Source: a virus. From it: a DNA stretch of 34,585 nucleotides. The stretch is taken from positions 1 through 34,585 of the IMG/VR virus record IMGVR_UViG_3300015371_000108. One strand, given 5' to 3'. Below are positions 6,614-13,798 of the stretch, one piece after another. Under the pieces are notes generated by a model, which was not told the DNA's origin, did not search any database, and saw only the letters and a list, made by a program, of their open reading frames with translations. The position numbers and the translations under genes are program-made. The first letter of the stretch is position 1. Each line of letters starts with the position of its first letter.

Positions 6614-7242
6614 CTAACTTCGCTAAGGGCGGTGCTGTGGCTAACTTCGCTAAGGGCGCAGCACCGAATCCGAAAGAACAGCAGCTTCCTTCGCTGACGT
6701 TGTTCGTCGGCGTGATCTTCATGAGCGTCGCAGCACTCCTGTATGGCGTCTACTACGTGGTATTCGTGTCGGAGCATCTCCCGTATGCGGTGTTCGCGCT
6801 CATCGCAATCTTGGGAATGCTCGCTTGGTCCAGGGAGCAATACCGGCAACGTCTCCAGCGTCGATACGAGCTGCGAGCAGCGCGCGAGAAGGCTCTGCTA
6901 GACAAGGAGTGGATCCCCAACGAACCCATCGACTGGGTGGCAATCGAGCGGGCCATGGACGAGCTGATGGCCGCTGGCATCGAGCCGACCTACGAACGCG
7001 CCAGAGGGTGGCTATCGCGCCACGAGGAGCAGGCGCGCTACGAGAGCCTCGTCGAGAGAGCCATCAACGTGGCGGAGGGCTACGAATCTCTCTCACGCGA
7101 AGCTAAGCCGTGTGAACACCAGCGCATCGAGTGCTTCGATGTGGACCATTCAAGAGCCACTCGAATGGTCTGCATCGACTGCGGAGCCGACGTTGATAGC
7201 CCGTTCCATCATCCGAAGATGGACGACGACCTACTGAGGTAG
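6607..7242 (+). CDS. Two-pass membrane protein with C-terminal Cys cluster, 211 aa
   Basis: Function unknown. The likely start is ATG 6607, overlapping the previous gene by 7 bases, with GGGG close upstream; a TTG at 6598 is an alternative. The N-terminus carries two copies of NFAKG made by a 17-base direct repeat. Two membrane helices lie at about 29-54 and 58-75. They are followed by a long charged helical region (80-165) and a C-terminal Cys set (C169, C176, C189, C192, with CIDCG), which could bind zinc. The topology would put both the repeats and the Cys domain on the same side of the membrane. It is the last gene of the plus-strand helicase operon, before a terminator-like hairpin. Confidence 0.75.
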   Translation: MVTNFAKGGAVANFAKGAAPNPKEQQLPSLTLFVGVIFMSVAALLYGVYYVVFVSEHLPYAVFALIAILGMLAWSREQYRQRLQRRYELRAAREKALLDKEWIPNEPIDWVAIERAMDELMAAGIEPTYERARGWLSRHEEQARYESLVERAINVAEGYESLSREAKPCEHQRIECFDVDHSRATRMVCIDCGADVDSPFHHPKMDDDLLR

Positions 7243-7270
7243 GAGGGCGGCCAATCCAGCGCCGCCCTCC
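7242..7270. terminator. Bidirectional terminator-like hairpin between convergent genes
   Basis: GGAGGGCGGC (7242-7251) pairs perfectly with GCCGCCCTCC (7261-7270) around a 9-base loop. It lies between the stop of the plus-strand membrane-protein gene and the stop of the minus-strand 52-aa gene. There is no U-tract on either side, so efficiency is uncertain. Confidence 0.65.
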
Positions 7271-7276
7271 GAGTAC

Positions 7277-7435
7277 CTAGACCCCGCGTCTGCCTAGCCC
7301 TAGGCCTCCGAAGGCGACCAGGAGAAGCACGAGGAGGGCTGCCACGACGGCCAGCCAGTACGGTGCGATCAGAGAGACCAGCACGTACACGATGATGGCG
7401 ATGACGATTCCCACCAGTAGGGATACGAGACTCAT
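7277..7435 (-). CDS. Small two-pass membrane protein, 52 aa
   Basis: Almost the whole protein is hydrophobic: helix one (SLLVGIVIAIIVYVLVSLI) and helix two (WLAVVAALLVLLLVAFGGL), separated by AP and ending in a basic GRRGV. This is the shape of small holins and of the small membrane proteins found after tail genes in actinophages. I favour ATG 7435, with GGGGGA about 10 bases upstream; ATG 7453 would add six acidic residues and overlap the preceding gene. It is the last gene of a four-gene membrane-protein group (7277-8435). Confidence 0.65.
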   Translation of the reverse strand: MSLVSLLVGIVIAIIVYVLVSLIAPYWLAVVAALLVLLLVAFGGLGLGRRGV

Positions 7436-7442
7436 GGAGTCA

Positions 7443-7976
7443 TCATCCCCCATTTTCCGGGTCTTGAATCGTGGCAATCTCTGCCTCGCAGTCGCGAAGG
7501 GCAACCTTCTGATCATCCAGCGAAGCAGCGCTGTTCTTTGAATTCGTGAGTCGCTCGCTTGGCGACGGGAACGCAGGTGCGATGTCCTCGATCTGCTGCG
7601 ACAGAGGCCCTGGGACAATCGCTACCCACTCCGATGGCCCCTTTGCGTCTGCTGGCACCGGCCGGTCCCCCGGCAGCAAGGTTCCGCTCAAGATGATCTT
7701 CTGAACGCCAACGACGAGGCTGTTGACCGATCTGGCGATCTCGTTGGACTTCTCGCACGAGTTGTTCAAGTTCTCAACGCGAGTCTTCTGAATGTCATCG
7801 ACTCGCTGCTGGTTGGCCAGGAGCGACCACAAGACCAGCCCAGTGATCACCAGTAGACCAATGTCTCGATAGCCCCGTCCACCCAGTGGGCTCCACCACC
7901 ACTTGATCCGCCCCCAAGTCGTCTTGTCCTGAGCCCGCTCCGATGGGTGATTGTTAGGCGACCTAGCTTCGTTCAT
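7443..7976 (-). CDS. Single-pass membrane protein, 177 aa
   Basis: A soluble basic N-terminus (WGRIKWWW) precedes one membrane helix at about 38-54 (IGLLVITGLVLWSLLA). A long exposed domain follows with a Cys near each end (NNSCEKSNE and LRDCEAE) that could form a disulphide outside the membrane. ATG 7976 is chosen because AGGAG sits seven bases upstream; a GTG at 7997 is open but lacks this. It overlaps the preceding gene by 14 bases. The architecture resembles that of the protein at 32836-33243. A lysis accessory role fits the context but is not shown by any motif. Confidence 0.7.
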   Translation of the reverse strand: MNEARSPNNHPSERAQDKTTWGRIKWWWSPLGGRGYRDIGLLVITGLVLWSLLANQQRVDDIQKTRVENLNNSCEKSNEIARSVNSLVVGVQKIILSGTLLPGDRPVPADAKGPSEWVAIVPGPLSQQIEDIAPAFPSPSERLTNSKNSAASLDDQKVALRDCEAEIATIQDPENGG

Positions 7977-8205
7977 CGACGCTCCTGTCTCGTTCACGGA
8001 TTTTCTCCTGGAGCGCCTTCCGAAGACGCATTCGGACGTACTCTGCGGAGGCCACAGCTATGGCCAACACGACGAGGAAGAAGAATGCCCACCTGGCGTC
8101 GATGTAGCCGTGCTGCGACGAAAGGACGAACGCCCAGACAACAAGAATGATGGCGGGCGAGAAGAGAATCAGGGCTTGGCCCTTTGTGGGGTTCATGTCG
8201 CTCAC
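7963..8205 (-). CDS. Two-pass membrane protein, 80 aa
   Basis: Hydrophobic helices lie at about 11-27 (ALILFSPAIILVVWAFV) and 40-55 (AFFFLVVLAIAVASA). A strongly basic and acidic amphipathic tail follows (RMRLRKALQEKIRERDR). GTG 8205 overlaps the preceding stop in a GTGA arrangement; ATG 8196 is an alternative start three codons in. Two helices plus a charged tail match class II holins in form. Candidate holin or antiholin. Confidence 0.65.
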   Translation of the reverse strand: MSDMNPTKGQALILFSPAIILVVWAFVLSSQHGYIDARWAFFFLVVLAIAVASAEYVRMRLRKALQEKIRERDRSVDERS

Positions 8206-8435
8206 TTCTTATCCCCGAAGAAGCTGCCCACAAACGAGTCGATGCCCTGCGCACCGGCCATCATGAAGGCGGCCACCGCGAAAACTACAGGGTCGTGAGG
8301 AGATCCTTGCAGAAGGGCCTCGTTGCCCGCAATAGCCAAACCACCGAGCTTGATGAGGTTGGTGACGACCGTCGCTGCCCGCACAGCCGAATCCCCCTGG
8401 GTCGTCTTCCGACGATCATCGTTATCCGTAGCCAC
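8202..8435 (-). CDS. Small membrane protein, holin-like, 77 aa
   Basis: The N-terminus is charged (MATDNDDRRK). Then come a Gly/Ala-rich amphipathic stretch (NLIKLGGLAIAGNEALL) and a membrane helix (PVVFAVAAFMMAGAQG), with the end GDKK. Proteins of this pattern are common directly downstream of minor tail genes in actinophages and are often listed as putative holins. The start is GTG 8435, ten bases after the last appendage gene, with only a weak GAG upstream. It is the first of the four membrane-protein genes. Confidence 0.65.
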   Translation of the reverse strand: MATDNDDRRKTTQGDSAVRAATVVTNLIKLGGLAIAGNEALLQGSPHDPVVFAVAAFMMAGAQGIDSFVGSFFGDKK

Positions 8436-8444
8436 AGTCTACTA

Positions 8445-9089
8445 CTACTCGATCTTGAGGGCCAGATCGACGCGCAAGTCGCATTGCGATGCACCGGCCA
8501 AGCTGACAGCATTGTTCCAACAGATCGCATAAGTGTCGGTCGGTAGAAGCGTTGCGTCCGCCATTTCGACAGTCTGAACTGTCGTAGAATTCGCAGCAGG
8601 TGTCGTGTGTGTAGTGGTAAACCCCGAGAAGTTTGTGAGTGGCATCGTGTACGCGCGTCCTACGGATGACGATCCACCACCCAATGACTGTATGGGACGA
8701 ATTCCGAATGTGAAGCTCTGCCCTGGAGCAGTTGACCCGTTGCACATCACGACAGATCGCATGCGCAACTTCAAAGTTCTTTCTCCGCCAGCTCCCTGGC
8801 GAAGGTCTTCGTAGTCATCTGGATCCCAGTAGAAGAAACACTGAGGTGATATATACACACCAGGATCAGTGACCTGTTGTGCAACCGAGACTCTCGCTAC
8901 TCCGCTCTGGTTTTCGTTGGCAGCCAACATGTAGAAATAACCAGTTGTCTTGCCTTCGGCACCAATCATATGCCCAGAATGAAAGACAGTGTATTCCTTA
9001 TACAACTGTTCATAGTCATCCTGAATGTTGTTCATCTCAGAAGCGAGAACAGTGTCAGGAGACTGGCCGAATGTAGTCACTCTGGTCAT
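8445..9089 (-). CDS. Tail appendage protein A, second copy, 214 aa
   Basis: Very similar along its length to the protein at 10311-10955. Shared stretches include VTTFGQSPDT, NNIQDDYE, FGIR, GFTTTHTTP, VEMADA and the C-terminal LKIE. The N-terminal 40 residues form the pattern found in all six cassette proteins (TxFGxS...NxIQDDY), which may be the part that attaches to the tail. The rest is beta-rich and looks like a jelly-roll or similar binding domain. The most variable region is about residues 38-80. The start overlaps the preceding gene in an ATGA. A host-recognition or decoration role at the tail tip is inferred from position and variability. Confidence 0.75.
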   Translation of the reverse strand: MTRVTTFGQSPDTVLASEMNNIQDDYEQLYKEYTVFHSGHMIGAEGKTTGYFYMLAANENQSGVARVSVAQQVTDPGVYISPQCFFYWDPDDYEDLRQGAGGERTLKLRMRSVVMCNGSTAPGQSFTFGIRPIQSLGGGSSSVGRAYTMPLTNFSGFTTTHTTPAANSTTVQTVEMADATLLPTDTYAICWNNAVSLAGASQCDLRVDLALKIE

Positions 9090-9742
9090 GAGAGCTTTCC
9101 TGGGCGCGTAACGAGAGCAATCTTGACGCCTAGATCTGAATTTGCAACAGGCTGACTATCTACTGTCATGCCGATCATGTAGATACCAGTCTGTGGCATT
9201 GGAAACGAATTAGATACCGCCCTGTAGCGGCTGTACGAGACCGGCTTAGCGATCCTGAACGAAGTCCCGACTACTGGGTCCATCGAGAAAGTCGGCGTGA
9301 CCCACCCGAATCCCGACTGGTTCTGCTGATGACCTTGGCCGACTGCTGGGTACAAGGAAATCGTTGCGTTAGCCCCGAAGGAGCTTCCTGCGGGAGACAG
9401 AGAGAAGTGCACGAGCATGTCATATCTCAGCAGCGCCTTCCTGCCATTACTCAGAGGCTCGTTGATGATCTGGATGATGTGCCCGTATTGGCCAGTCGTG
9501 AAGTTCCAGACGCCGCTAGAAGGCGTGCCAAGAGCGAATCCAACTATGCTGGCAGCATGGCCGAACGCGCCTACATTGCCGGGTACCAAGAACGAGTTGC
9601 CGGAAGGCGGTGTCCACGTAGATCCGTGGCCCTCCCAGATTTTCTTCCATCTCCCAAGTGATCCGTCGATCTCAGCGCGAAGCGTGTTGAGGTCGTTCGG
9701 GACCATCGTCCCAGAGTCCGCAAATGTCTTGAATCTGGCCAT
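9086..9742 (-). CDS. Tail appendage protein B, second copy, 218 aa
   Basis: Paralogue of the protein at 10952-11593. Shared motifs include MARFKTFA, KKIW, STW, GANA, LYP-VGQGH-QN near the middle, and a SDLG near the end. The N-terminus (KTFADSGTMVPNDLNTLRAEID) follows the same pattern as appendage proteins A and C, suggesting one ancestral attachment domain. The C-terminal two-thirds is beta-rich. It starts at ATG 9742 with a one-base TGATG overlap with the preceding gene. No enzymatic motif was seen. Likely a tail-tip binding protein. Confidence 0.75.
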   Translation of the reverse strand: MARFKTFADSGTMVPNDLNTLRAEIDGSLGRWKKIWEGHGSTWTPPSGNSFLVPGNVGAFGHAASIVGFALGTPSSGVWNFTTGQYGHIIQIINEPLSNGRKALLRYDMLVHFSLSPAGSSFGANATISLYPAVGQGHQQNQSGFGWVTPTFSMDPVVGTSFRIAKPVSYSRYRAVSNSFPMPQTGIYMIGMTVDSQPVANSDLGVKIALVTRPGKLS

Positions 9743-10308
9743 CAGGTAGCTCTCGTTTGCAGGCTTATGAACAACGCTGATCCGACGTTAGGGACTGTCG
9801 CTCCCTGAGCCCTTAGTTGCGTCTCAATGGTGTACTGGCCAGCAGCAGGAAATGCGAAGGCAGCGCCTTCAAATCTGTATACGTTTCTAGCTATCGTCAA
9901 GCTCGGGAGAGCTACAGTGCCAAGTTTAGTACCAAGGCTAAACGTGCCAGACGTTGCTGTTGTAGCTACTGACCTGAGAGCTACTTCTTGAATTCTGTCG
10001 CCTATTGCTACCAAATCTGTGTAAACAGTTATCACGAATCTGAGCTGTCTTGTACGCAAAGATCCGTTGTAGCTATTCGCATGATCAGCGGGATCTAGAC
10101 GGTTGAACTTCGGAGATGACCCGACGACACTTCCCCAAAATCCCGCTGGCTGATACCTATTGCCAGCTACCGTAGAAGAAATCGGGTTGTCAGAGGCCGT
10201 AGATATAGTGACCCAATTCTCGTAACCCGAGTCGATGTAGTCATCTTGGATCTCATTCAGATTCGACGGAGTTGCTGAACTGCCAGGTATGTACCTTGTC
10301 ACGGACAT
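9742..10308 (-). CDS. Tail appendage protein C, second copy, 188 aa
   Basis: Paralogue of the protein at 11593-12156. Shared stretches include SLRTRQLR, TDLVAIGDR, LGTKLGTV, FPAAG and LQTRA. The N-terminus has the cassette pattern (YIPGSSATPSNLNEIQDDY). A DPAD-(H/Y)-NSYNG segment aligns with WDPADYAN of appendage A, which supports common ancestry of A and C. It starts at ATG 10308, two bases after the stop of the first A copy. Probable tail-tip binding protein. Confidence 0.75.
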   Translation of the reverse strand: MSVTRYIPGSSATPSNLNEIQDDYIDSGYENWVTISTASDNPISSTVAGNRYQPAGFWGSVVGSSPKFNRLDPADHANSYNGSLRTRQLRFVITVYTDLVAIGDRIQEVALRSVATTATSGTFSLGTKLGTVALPSLTIARNVYRFEGAAFAFPAAGQYTIETQLRAQGATVPNVGSALFISLQTRAT

Positions 10309-10310
10309 GG

Positions 10311-10955
10311 CTACTCGATCTTTAGCGAGATATCAGCCACAGCATTGCAGTCTGACGAAGCATTTGGTGCGACGTTGCCGTGGTAGATGATCGCGTACTG
10401 GCCAGGCGTCAGAGTGCTGGCGTCAGCCATCTCCACAGACTGCACGGTTGTCGTGTTGGCTCCAGGCGTTGTATGCGTGGTGGTGAATCCCGCGACACTG
10501 CTAGAGGCCATCGTGTATCGACGCATTGTCGAAACAGATCCTCCAGAGAAGCTGCTGACTGCGCGAATGCCGAAAGAGAACGAAACTCCTGGTGCTGTAG
10601 CCCCCAAGCACATGACCACACTACGCAAGCGGAGCTTCAAGACCCTTGTACCGCCAGCTCCTGTGATGAAGTTCGCGTAATCGGCTGGATCCCACCAAAA
10701 GAAATCATTCACAGAGATTACGAACCCTGCTGGAGTCTGGTTGGTTGCTACAGGCAACTCGGCCTTTTGCGACTCGATGTAGTAAGGGTTCATGATGTAA
10801 GCCGACGTAGCAACACGAGACTGTAGATCTCTCACTCGGCCTTCATGAATTGTCGTGTACTCCTGGAAAAGCTCTTCGTAGTCGTCTTGGATGTTGTTGA
10901 ATTCGGTGGTCAGGATCGTGTCGGGAGACTGGCCAAAAGTCGTTACTTTGGTCAT
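10311..10955 (-). CDS. Tail appendage protein A, first copy, 214 aa
   Basis: Same length as the second copy at 8445-9089 and clearly homologous from end to end (VTTFGQSPDTI, NNIQDDYEEL, WDPADYAN, KLRLRSVVMC, GFTTTHTTP, VEMADA, LKIE). The region around residues 40-85 differs most, as expected for a part under receptor-driven selection. It has a 4-base overlap with the B gene upstream. No catalytic motif was seen. Confidence 0.75.
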   Translation of the reverse strand: MTKVTTFGQSPDTILTTEFNNIQDDYEELFQEYTTIHEGRVRDLQSRVATSAYIMNPYYIESQKAELPVATNQTPAGFVISVNDFFWWDPADYANFITGAGGTRVLKLRLRSVVMCLGATAPGVSFSFGIRAVSSFSGGSVSTMRRYTMASSSVAGFTTTHTTPGANTTTVQSVEMADASTLTPGQYAIIYHGNVAPNASSDCNAVADISLKIE

Positions 10956-11593
10956 GATCTATCTCCTGGCAACGTGCACACAGAAGCCATAATGCCAAGA
11001 TCAGAACCAACAGGCGGAGTTGCGTCTACGGAAGCGCAGAGAAGATAGTTACCGTTCTGTGGCACTGGGAAGCTGCTGGAGAACAGCCTCATCATGGAAC
11101 CGGAGACTGGGTTGCCAATACTGAACCCAGTTCCTGGCATCGGAACAGACCCAGCTACCCACGTAACGAATCCCTGCCCGAGATTTTGCACGTGCCCTTG
11201 TCCTACGACGGGGTAAAGCGCCAAGGCCACATTAGCCCCGTATGGAGTCCCGTTGGGGTCCAAACCGAGATTCACTACCACCTCATACATGATTCTCTGC
11301 TTGCGAAATGCAGTGGACTGGTTGTCGATAGCGATCAAATGACCACGACCACCCGAAGAACCGAAAGACCAAGTGCCATCGGTTTCTCGAAATCCCGGGA
11401 CTTGTGACTGAGAAGATAGAGCGACAATTTTCGTCGGCAGCAACCATGAATTTCCAGGGTTGTACCAAGTAGACATCTGGCCTATCCAGATCTTCTTCCG
11501 TCGCGAGATCGCATCGTCGATCTCGGTCTTCATTATCTCAAGATCTCCAGGAGCTAGCGTTCCGCTATTAGCGAATGTCTTGAAACGAGCCAT
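10952..11593 (-). CDS. Tail appendage protein B, first copy, 213 aa
   Basis: Homologous to the protein at 9086-9742 (MARFKTFA, RKKIW, STW, a GAN-A-LYPVVGQGH segment, FPVPQNG, SDLG). The middle section differs, with a Gly/Ser-rich SFGSSGGRGH loop. The start ATG 11593 overlaps the stop of the upstream C gene by one base (TGATG). Likely structural and exposed at the tail tip. Confidence 0.75.
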   Translation of the reverse strand: MARFKTFANSGTLAPGDLEIMKTEIDDAISRRKKIWIGQMSTWYNPGNSWLLPTKIVALSSQSQVPGFRETDGTWSFGSSGGRGHLIAIDNQSTAFRKQRIMYEVVVNLGLDPNGTPYGANVALALYPVVGQGHVQNLGQGFVTWVAGSVPMPGTGFSIGNPVSGSMMRLFSSSFPVPQNGNYLLCASVDATPPVGSDLGIMASVCTLPGDRS

Positions 11594-12156
11594 CAGATAG
11601 CCCTCGTCTGAAGCAGAACTCCTAAAGACAAACCAACATTTGCGGCTGTTGCAGCCTGACCTCTTAGAGCGTGTTCAACTGTATACAGACCAGCAGCCGG
11701 AAAAGTGAAAGGATCTCCGTCGAATCTATAATAAGTCTGAGATTCATCCAGGCTGGGAATAGTTACGGTTCCCAACTTTGTTCCTAATGTATACGTGTTG
11801 ACTGTGGCCGAACTAGCAACTGTGCGAAGCGATACATCCTGAACTCGATCACCGATTGCTACTAAATCTGTTTGACAAATAACGACTAGGCGAAGCTGTC
11901 TTGTGCGAAGTGACCCGTTATAGCTGTTGGGATAATCGGCAGGATCAAGACGACTTGCCATCCACTGACTATCAAAGTCAAGGAATGATGTCGGCGGCGA
12001 GTACATGTTCTGTGCAGCAACAGACGAGAAAACATCTCCGCCGTTCTGACTGAGCGTCACCCACGATTCATAACCAGCGACGATGTAGTCATTCTGGATG
12101 TCGTTCAGCTCTTGAGGCGTGACCTCGCTACCAGGGACGTAAGTCTTTATTGTCAT
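11593..12156 (-). CDS. Tail appendage protein C, first copy, 187 aa
   Basis: Homologous to the protein at 9742-10308. The open frame extends to 12213, but ATG 12156 gives MTIKTYVPGSE, which aligns with the start of the paralogue and forms an ATGA overlap with the preceding gene, so it is the better start. Conserved segments are NDIQNDY, LDPADYPNSYNG, RTRQLR, TDLVAIGDR, LGTKLGTV and LQTRA. First gene of the C-B-A cassette. Confidence 0.75.
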   Translation of the reverse strand: MTIKTYVPGSEVTPQELNDIQNDYIVAGYESWVTLSQNGGDVFSSVAAQNMYSPPTSFLDFDSQWMASRLDPADYPNSYNGSLRTRQLRLVVICQTDLVAIGDRVQDVSLRTVASSATVNTYTLGTKLGTVTIPSLDESQTYYRFDGDPFTFPAAGLYTVEHALRGQAATAANVGLSLGVLLQTRAI

Positions 12157-12728
12157 CGCGCCCAGGCCTTCGTGACGAGATTGAGCGTGTTCGCTCCTTG
12201 GTAGTACTGCCATGTCCCGCCGCTGAAGCCGACTGTCGAGTAGACCGAATAGGCCACGCCCGCTGTGAGTTTGAACATGGCGAACATGTTGTGAGATTCG
12301 TATTGCTGCACTGCTGAGTGCTGAGTGATCGTGTTTGTGGCAGTTTGAAAACCGTCCGCGTCAGGAGTGTTCATCGTCAAGTTCGGCTGCGAGTAATGGT
12401 AGGCAGCATCAGTCTTGTTCAGGATGCCGATATGAAGGTGAGCTTCCCACCAAACATCTATAGGCGGCGTGTACCACGACTGCAATGGAATCGTATTCGC
12501 GGCATTCACCGTCAACTGAGCGCCATTGCCAAGTGCGCGGTAGGCGTTGTTCTGCCCGACGACCTTCTGGACATCGATAAGCCGTCCTTTCACGGCTACG
12601 TCTGCTTCTACTGCGGCAAGGCGGCTCTCAAGCTCTCCGGCCTGACGGCGCTCCAGAGCAGCCGTACGCTGCTCGATGGAGTCCACGTAGCGCATACCGT
12701 CTGGGCGTCGGATGAGCTGGCTCATCAT
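12153..12728 (-). CDS. Minor tail protein with N-terminal coiled coil, 191 aa
   Basis: Residues about 12-50 form a heptad-like helix (SIEQRTAALERRQAGELESRL), suited to trimerisation. A beta-rich C-terminal domain follows (from QLTVNAANTIPLQS to the end), similar in feel to the appendage proteins but without their N-terminal motif. The start ATG 12728 overlaps the previous stop (ATGA) with GGAGGGG just upstream. A role as a short fibre, or as an adaptor linking the hub to the A/B/C appendages, is plausible from position. Confidence 0.7.
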   Translation of the reverse strand: MMSQLIRRPDGMRYVDSIEQRTAALERRQAGELESRLAAVEADVAVKGRLIDVQKVVGQNNAYRALGNGAQLTVNAANTIPLQSWYTPPIDVWWEAHLHIGILNKTDAAYHYSQPNLTMNTPDADGFQTATNTITQHSAVQQYESHNMFAMFKLTAGVAYSVYSTVGFSGGTWQYYQGANTLNLVTKAWAR

Positions 12729-13798
12729 GCCCCTCCAGCGGTCGTCTGAAAGTCGCTCACTTGAGCCCCGCCGGTCTCTGGGAAGGAAACCGTGAAGCTG
12801 AAGATCCGCAAGGGCTGCCTATCGAGCTGGAGCCGTCCCTTCCTGGCTGTCAGCCGAACGAAGTCGCCGATGTTGTAGTCGCGGAAGACTCGTGGTGCAT
12901 TAGGGTTCTCTGGAGACTCGGGCTGCGGCTGGAAGCTGATGATCGGCAGAGGACGGGAGTGGACGAAGATCTCTCCCGCCGCCCAGGCCGTGAGCGTCTC
13001 GGAATTGACGACATCAGAAAGCGACTGTGCTTCCTCGAATAGTCCGTAGTCAGAGAGCGACTCAGCGTCCGCTTCGCTGGCCCGCGCCGCCGACGAGTAC
13101 GCAGTTATGTAGTTGGTGATCGAGCCAGAGTCGGTCTGCCGCGAGACACTGGACACGTTGCCGGGAAGCTGGAAGAGGATGCCGCTGTCCACGCCGATGC
13201 GAGCGTAGATGTTCAGCTCGCGAGTGACAGGATCCACGAGCATGTCGAATCCAGATTCGATCTCGGTCAGCTCATTGAGCGAAGTCAGGATGCCAGACCA
13301 TGGCTGGTAGGTCCGATAGCGGAACTGCGTGCTGTCGTAAATACCAGGGAAGACGTAAGAAGGAGCACCAGCGGCATACGCGTCGTTGTTAGTCCGCGTG
13401 AGCAGATCCAAAGCGATCTCACCGGCATCAACCCCGTCGTACTGGATTGGATTGCCCGCGTTCCACTCCGGTCGAACCACGCGCTTGTCGAGTGTCTGGA
13501 GCCATCCAACACAGCCGATCTGCATCGTGGCGCTCTGATTGTTGATCTGCTCCTGGACATTCCAGACTGGGCCAGACCAAATCGTCTCCCCATCCACACT
13601 GACGATCACGCAAGTGCGAACTTCCTCGACGATCTCGGCCATTCCGTCGTCCAGCGGCAGCGTGCAGGAGAAGGCACCAGCCCTATTGAGCGAAAGCTGG
13701 AGCGACCTATTCCTAGCCTGCGTGAGTTCCCCTAGTCCCGAAAGATCGTAGGAATCTGCCAGCTCGAACTTGTAGTTGCTAAGACCACTATCCGTCAT
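12725..13798 (-). CDS. Tail hub protein, siphovirus Gp37-like, 357 aa
   Basis: Resembles the ReqiPepy6 Gp37-like family of actinophage minor tail proteins, which correspond to the baseplate hub (gp27-like) at the tail tip. Typical features are the N-terminal SLQLSLNRAGAFSCTLPLDD, VDGETIWSGPVWNV, GWLQTLDKRVVRP, the middle WSGILTSLNELTEIESGFDM, and the C-terminal YNIGDFVRLTARKG. The length is normal for the family. It starts at ATG 13798 overlapping the previous stop (ATGA). It should form the ring that receives the Dit-like protein above and the appendages below. Confidence 0.8.
   Translation of the reverse strand: MTDSGLSNYKFELADSYDLSGLGELTQARNRSLQLSLNRAGAFSCTLPLDDGMAEIVEEVRTCVIVSVDGETIWSGPVWNVQEQINNQSATMQIGCVGWLQTLDKRVVRPEWNAGNPIQYDGVDAGEIALDLLTRTNNDAYAAGAPSYVFPGIYDSTQFRYRTYQPWSGILTSLNELTEIESGFDMLVDPVTRELNIYARIGVDSGILFQLPGNVSSVSRQTDSGSITNYITAYSSAARASEADAESLSDYGLFEEAQSLSDVVNSETLTAWAAGEIFVHSRPLPIISFQPQPESPENPNAPRVFRDYNIGDFVRLTARKGRLQLDRQPLRIFSFTVSFPETGGAQVSDFQTTAGGA

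Larger units (their letters stand above)
8445..10308 (-). repeat. Second C-B-A appendage cassette (tandem duplicate)
   Basis: Three consecutive genes in the order C, B, A on the minus strand, homologous gene for gene to 10311-12156. The junction types match too: C-B is TGATG and B-A is ATGA in both copies. The copies have diverged strongly, so the duplication is visible mainly in protein sequence. Confidence 0.8.
10311..12156 (-). repeat. First C-B-A appendage cassette
   Basis: The upstream copy (in transcription order) of the duplicated three-gene cassette; 1846 bp compared with 1864 bp for the second copy. Both copies look less GC-rich than the hub and capsid genes. Confidence 0.8.

Noticed and set aside
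8445-12156. Assembly artefact as the cause of the duplicated cassette
   Set aside because: The two copies differ throughout at the protein level, so they cannot be the same reads placed twice.
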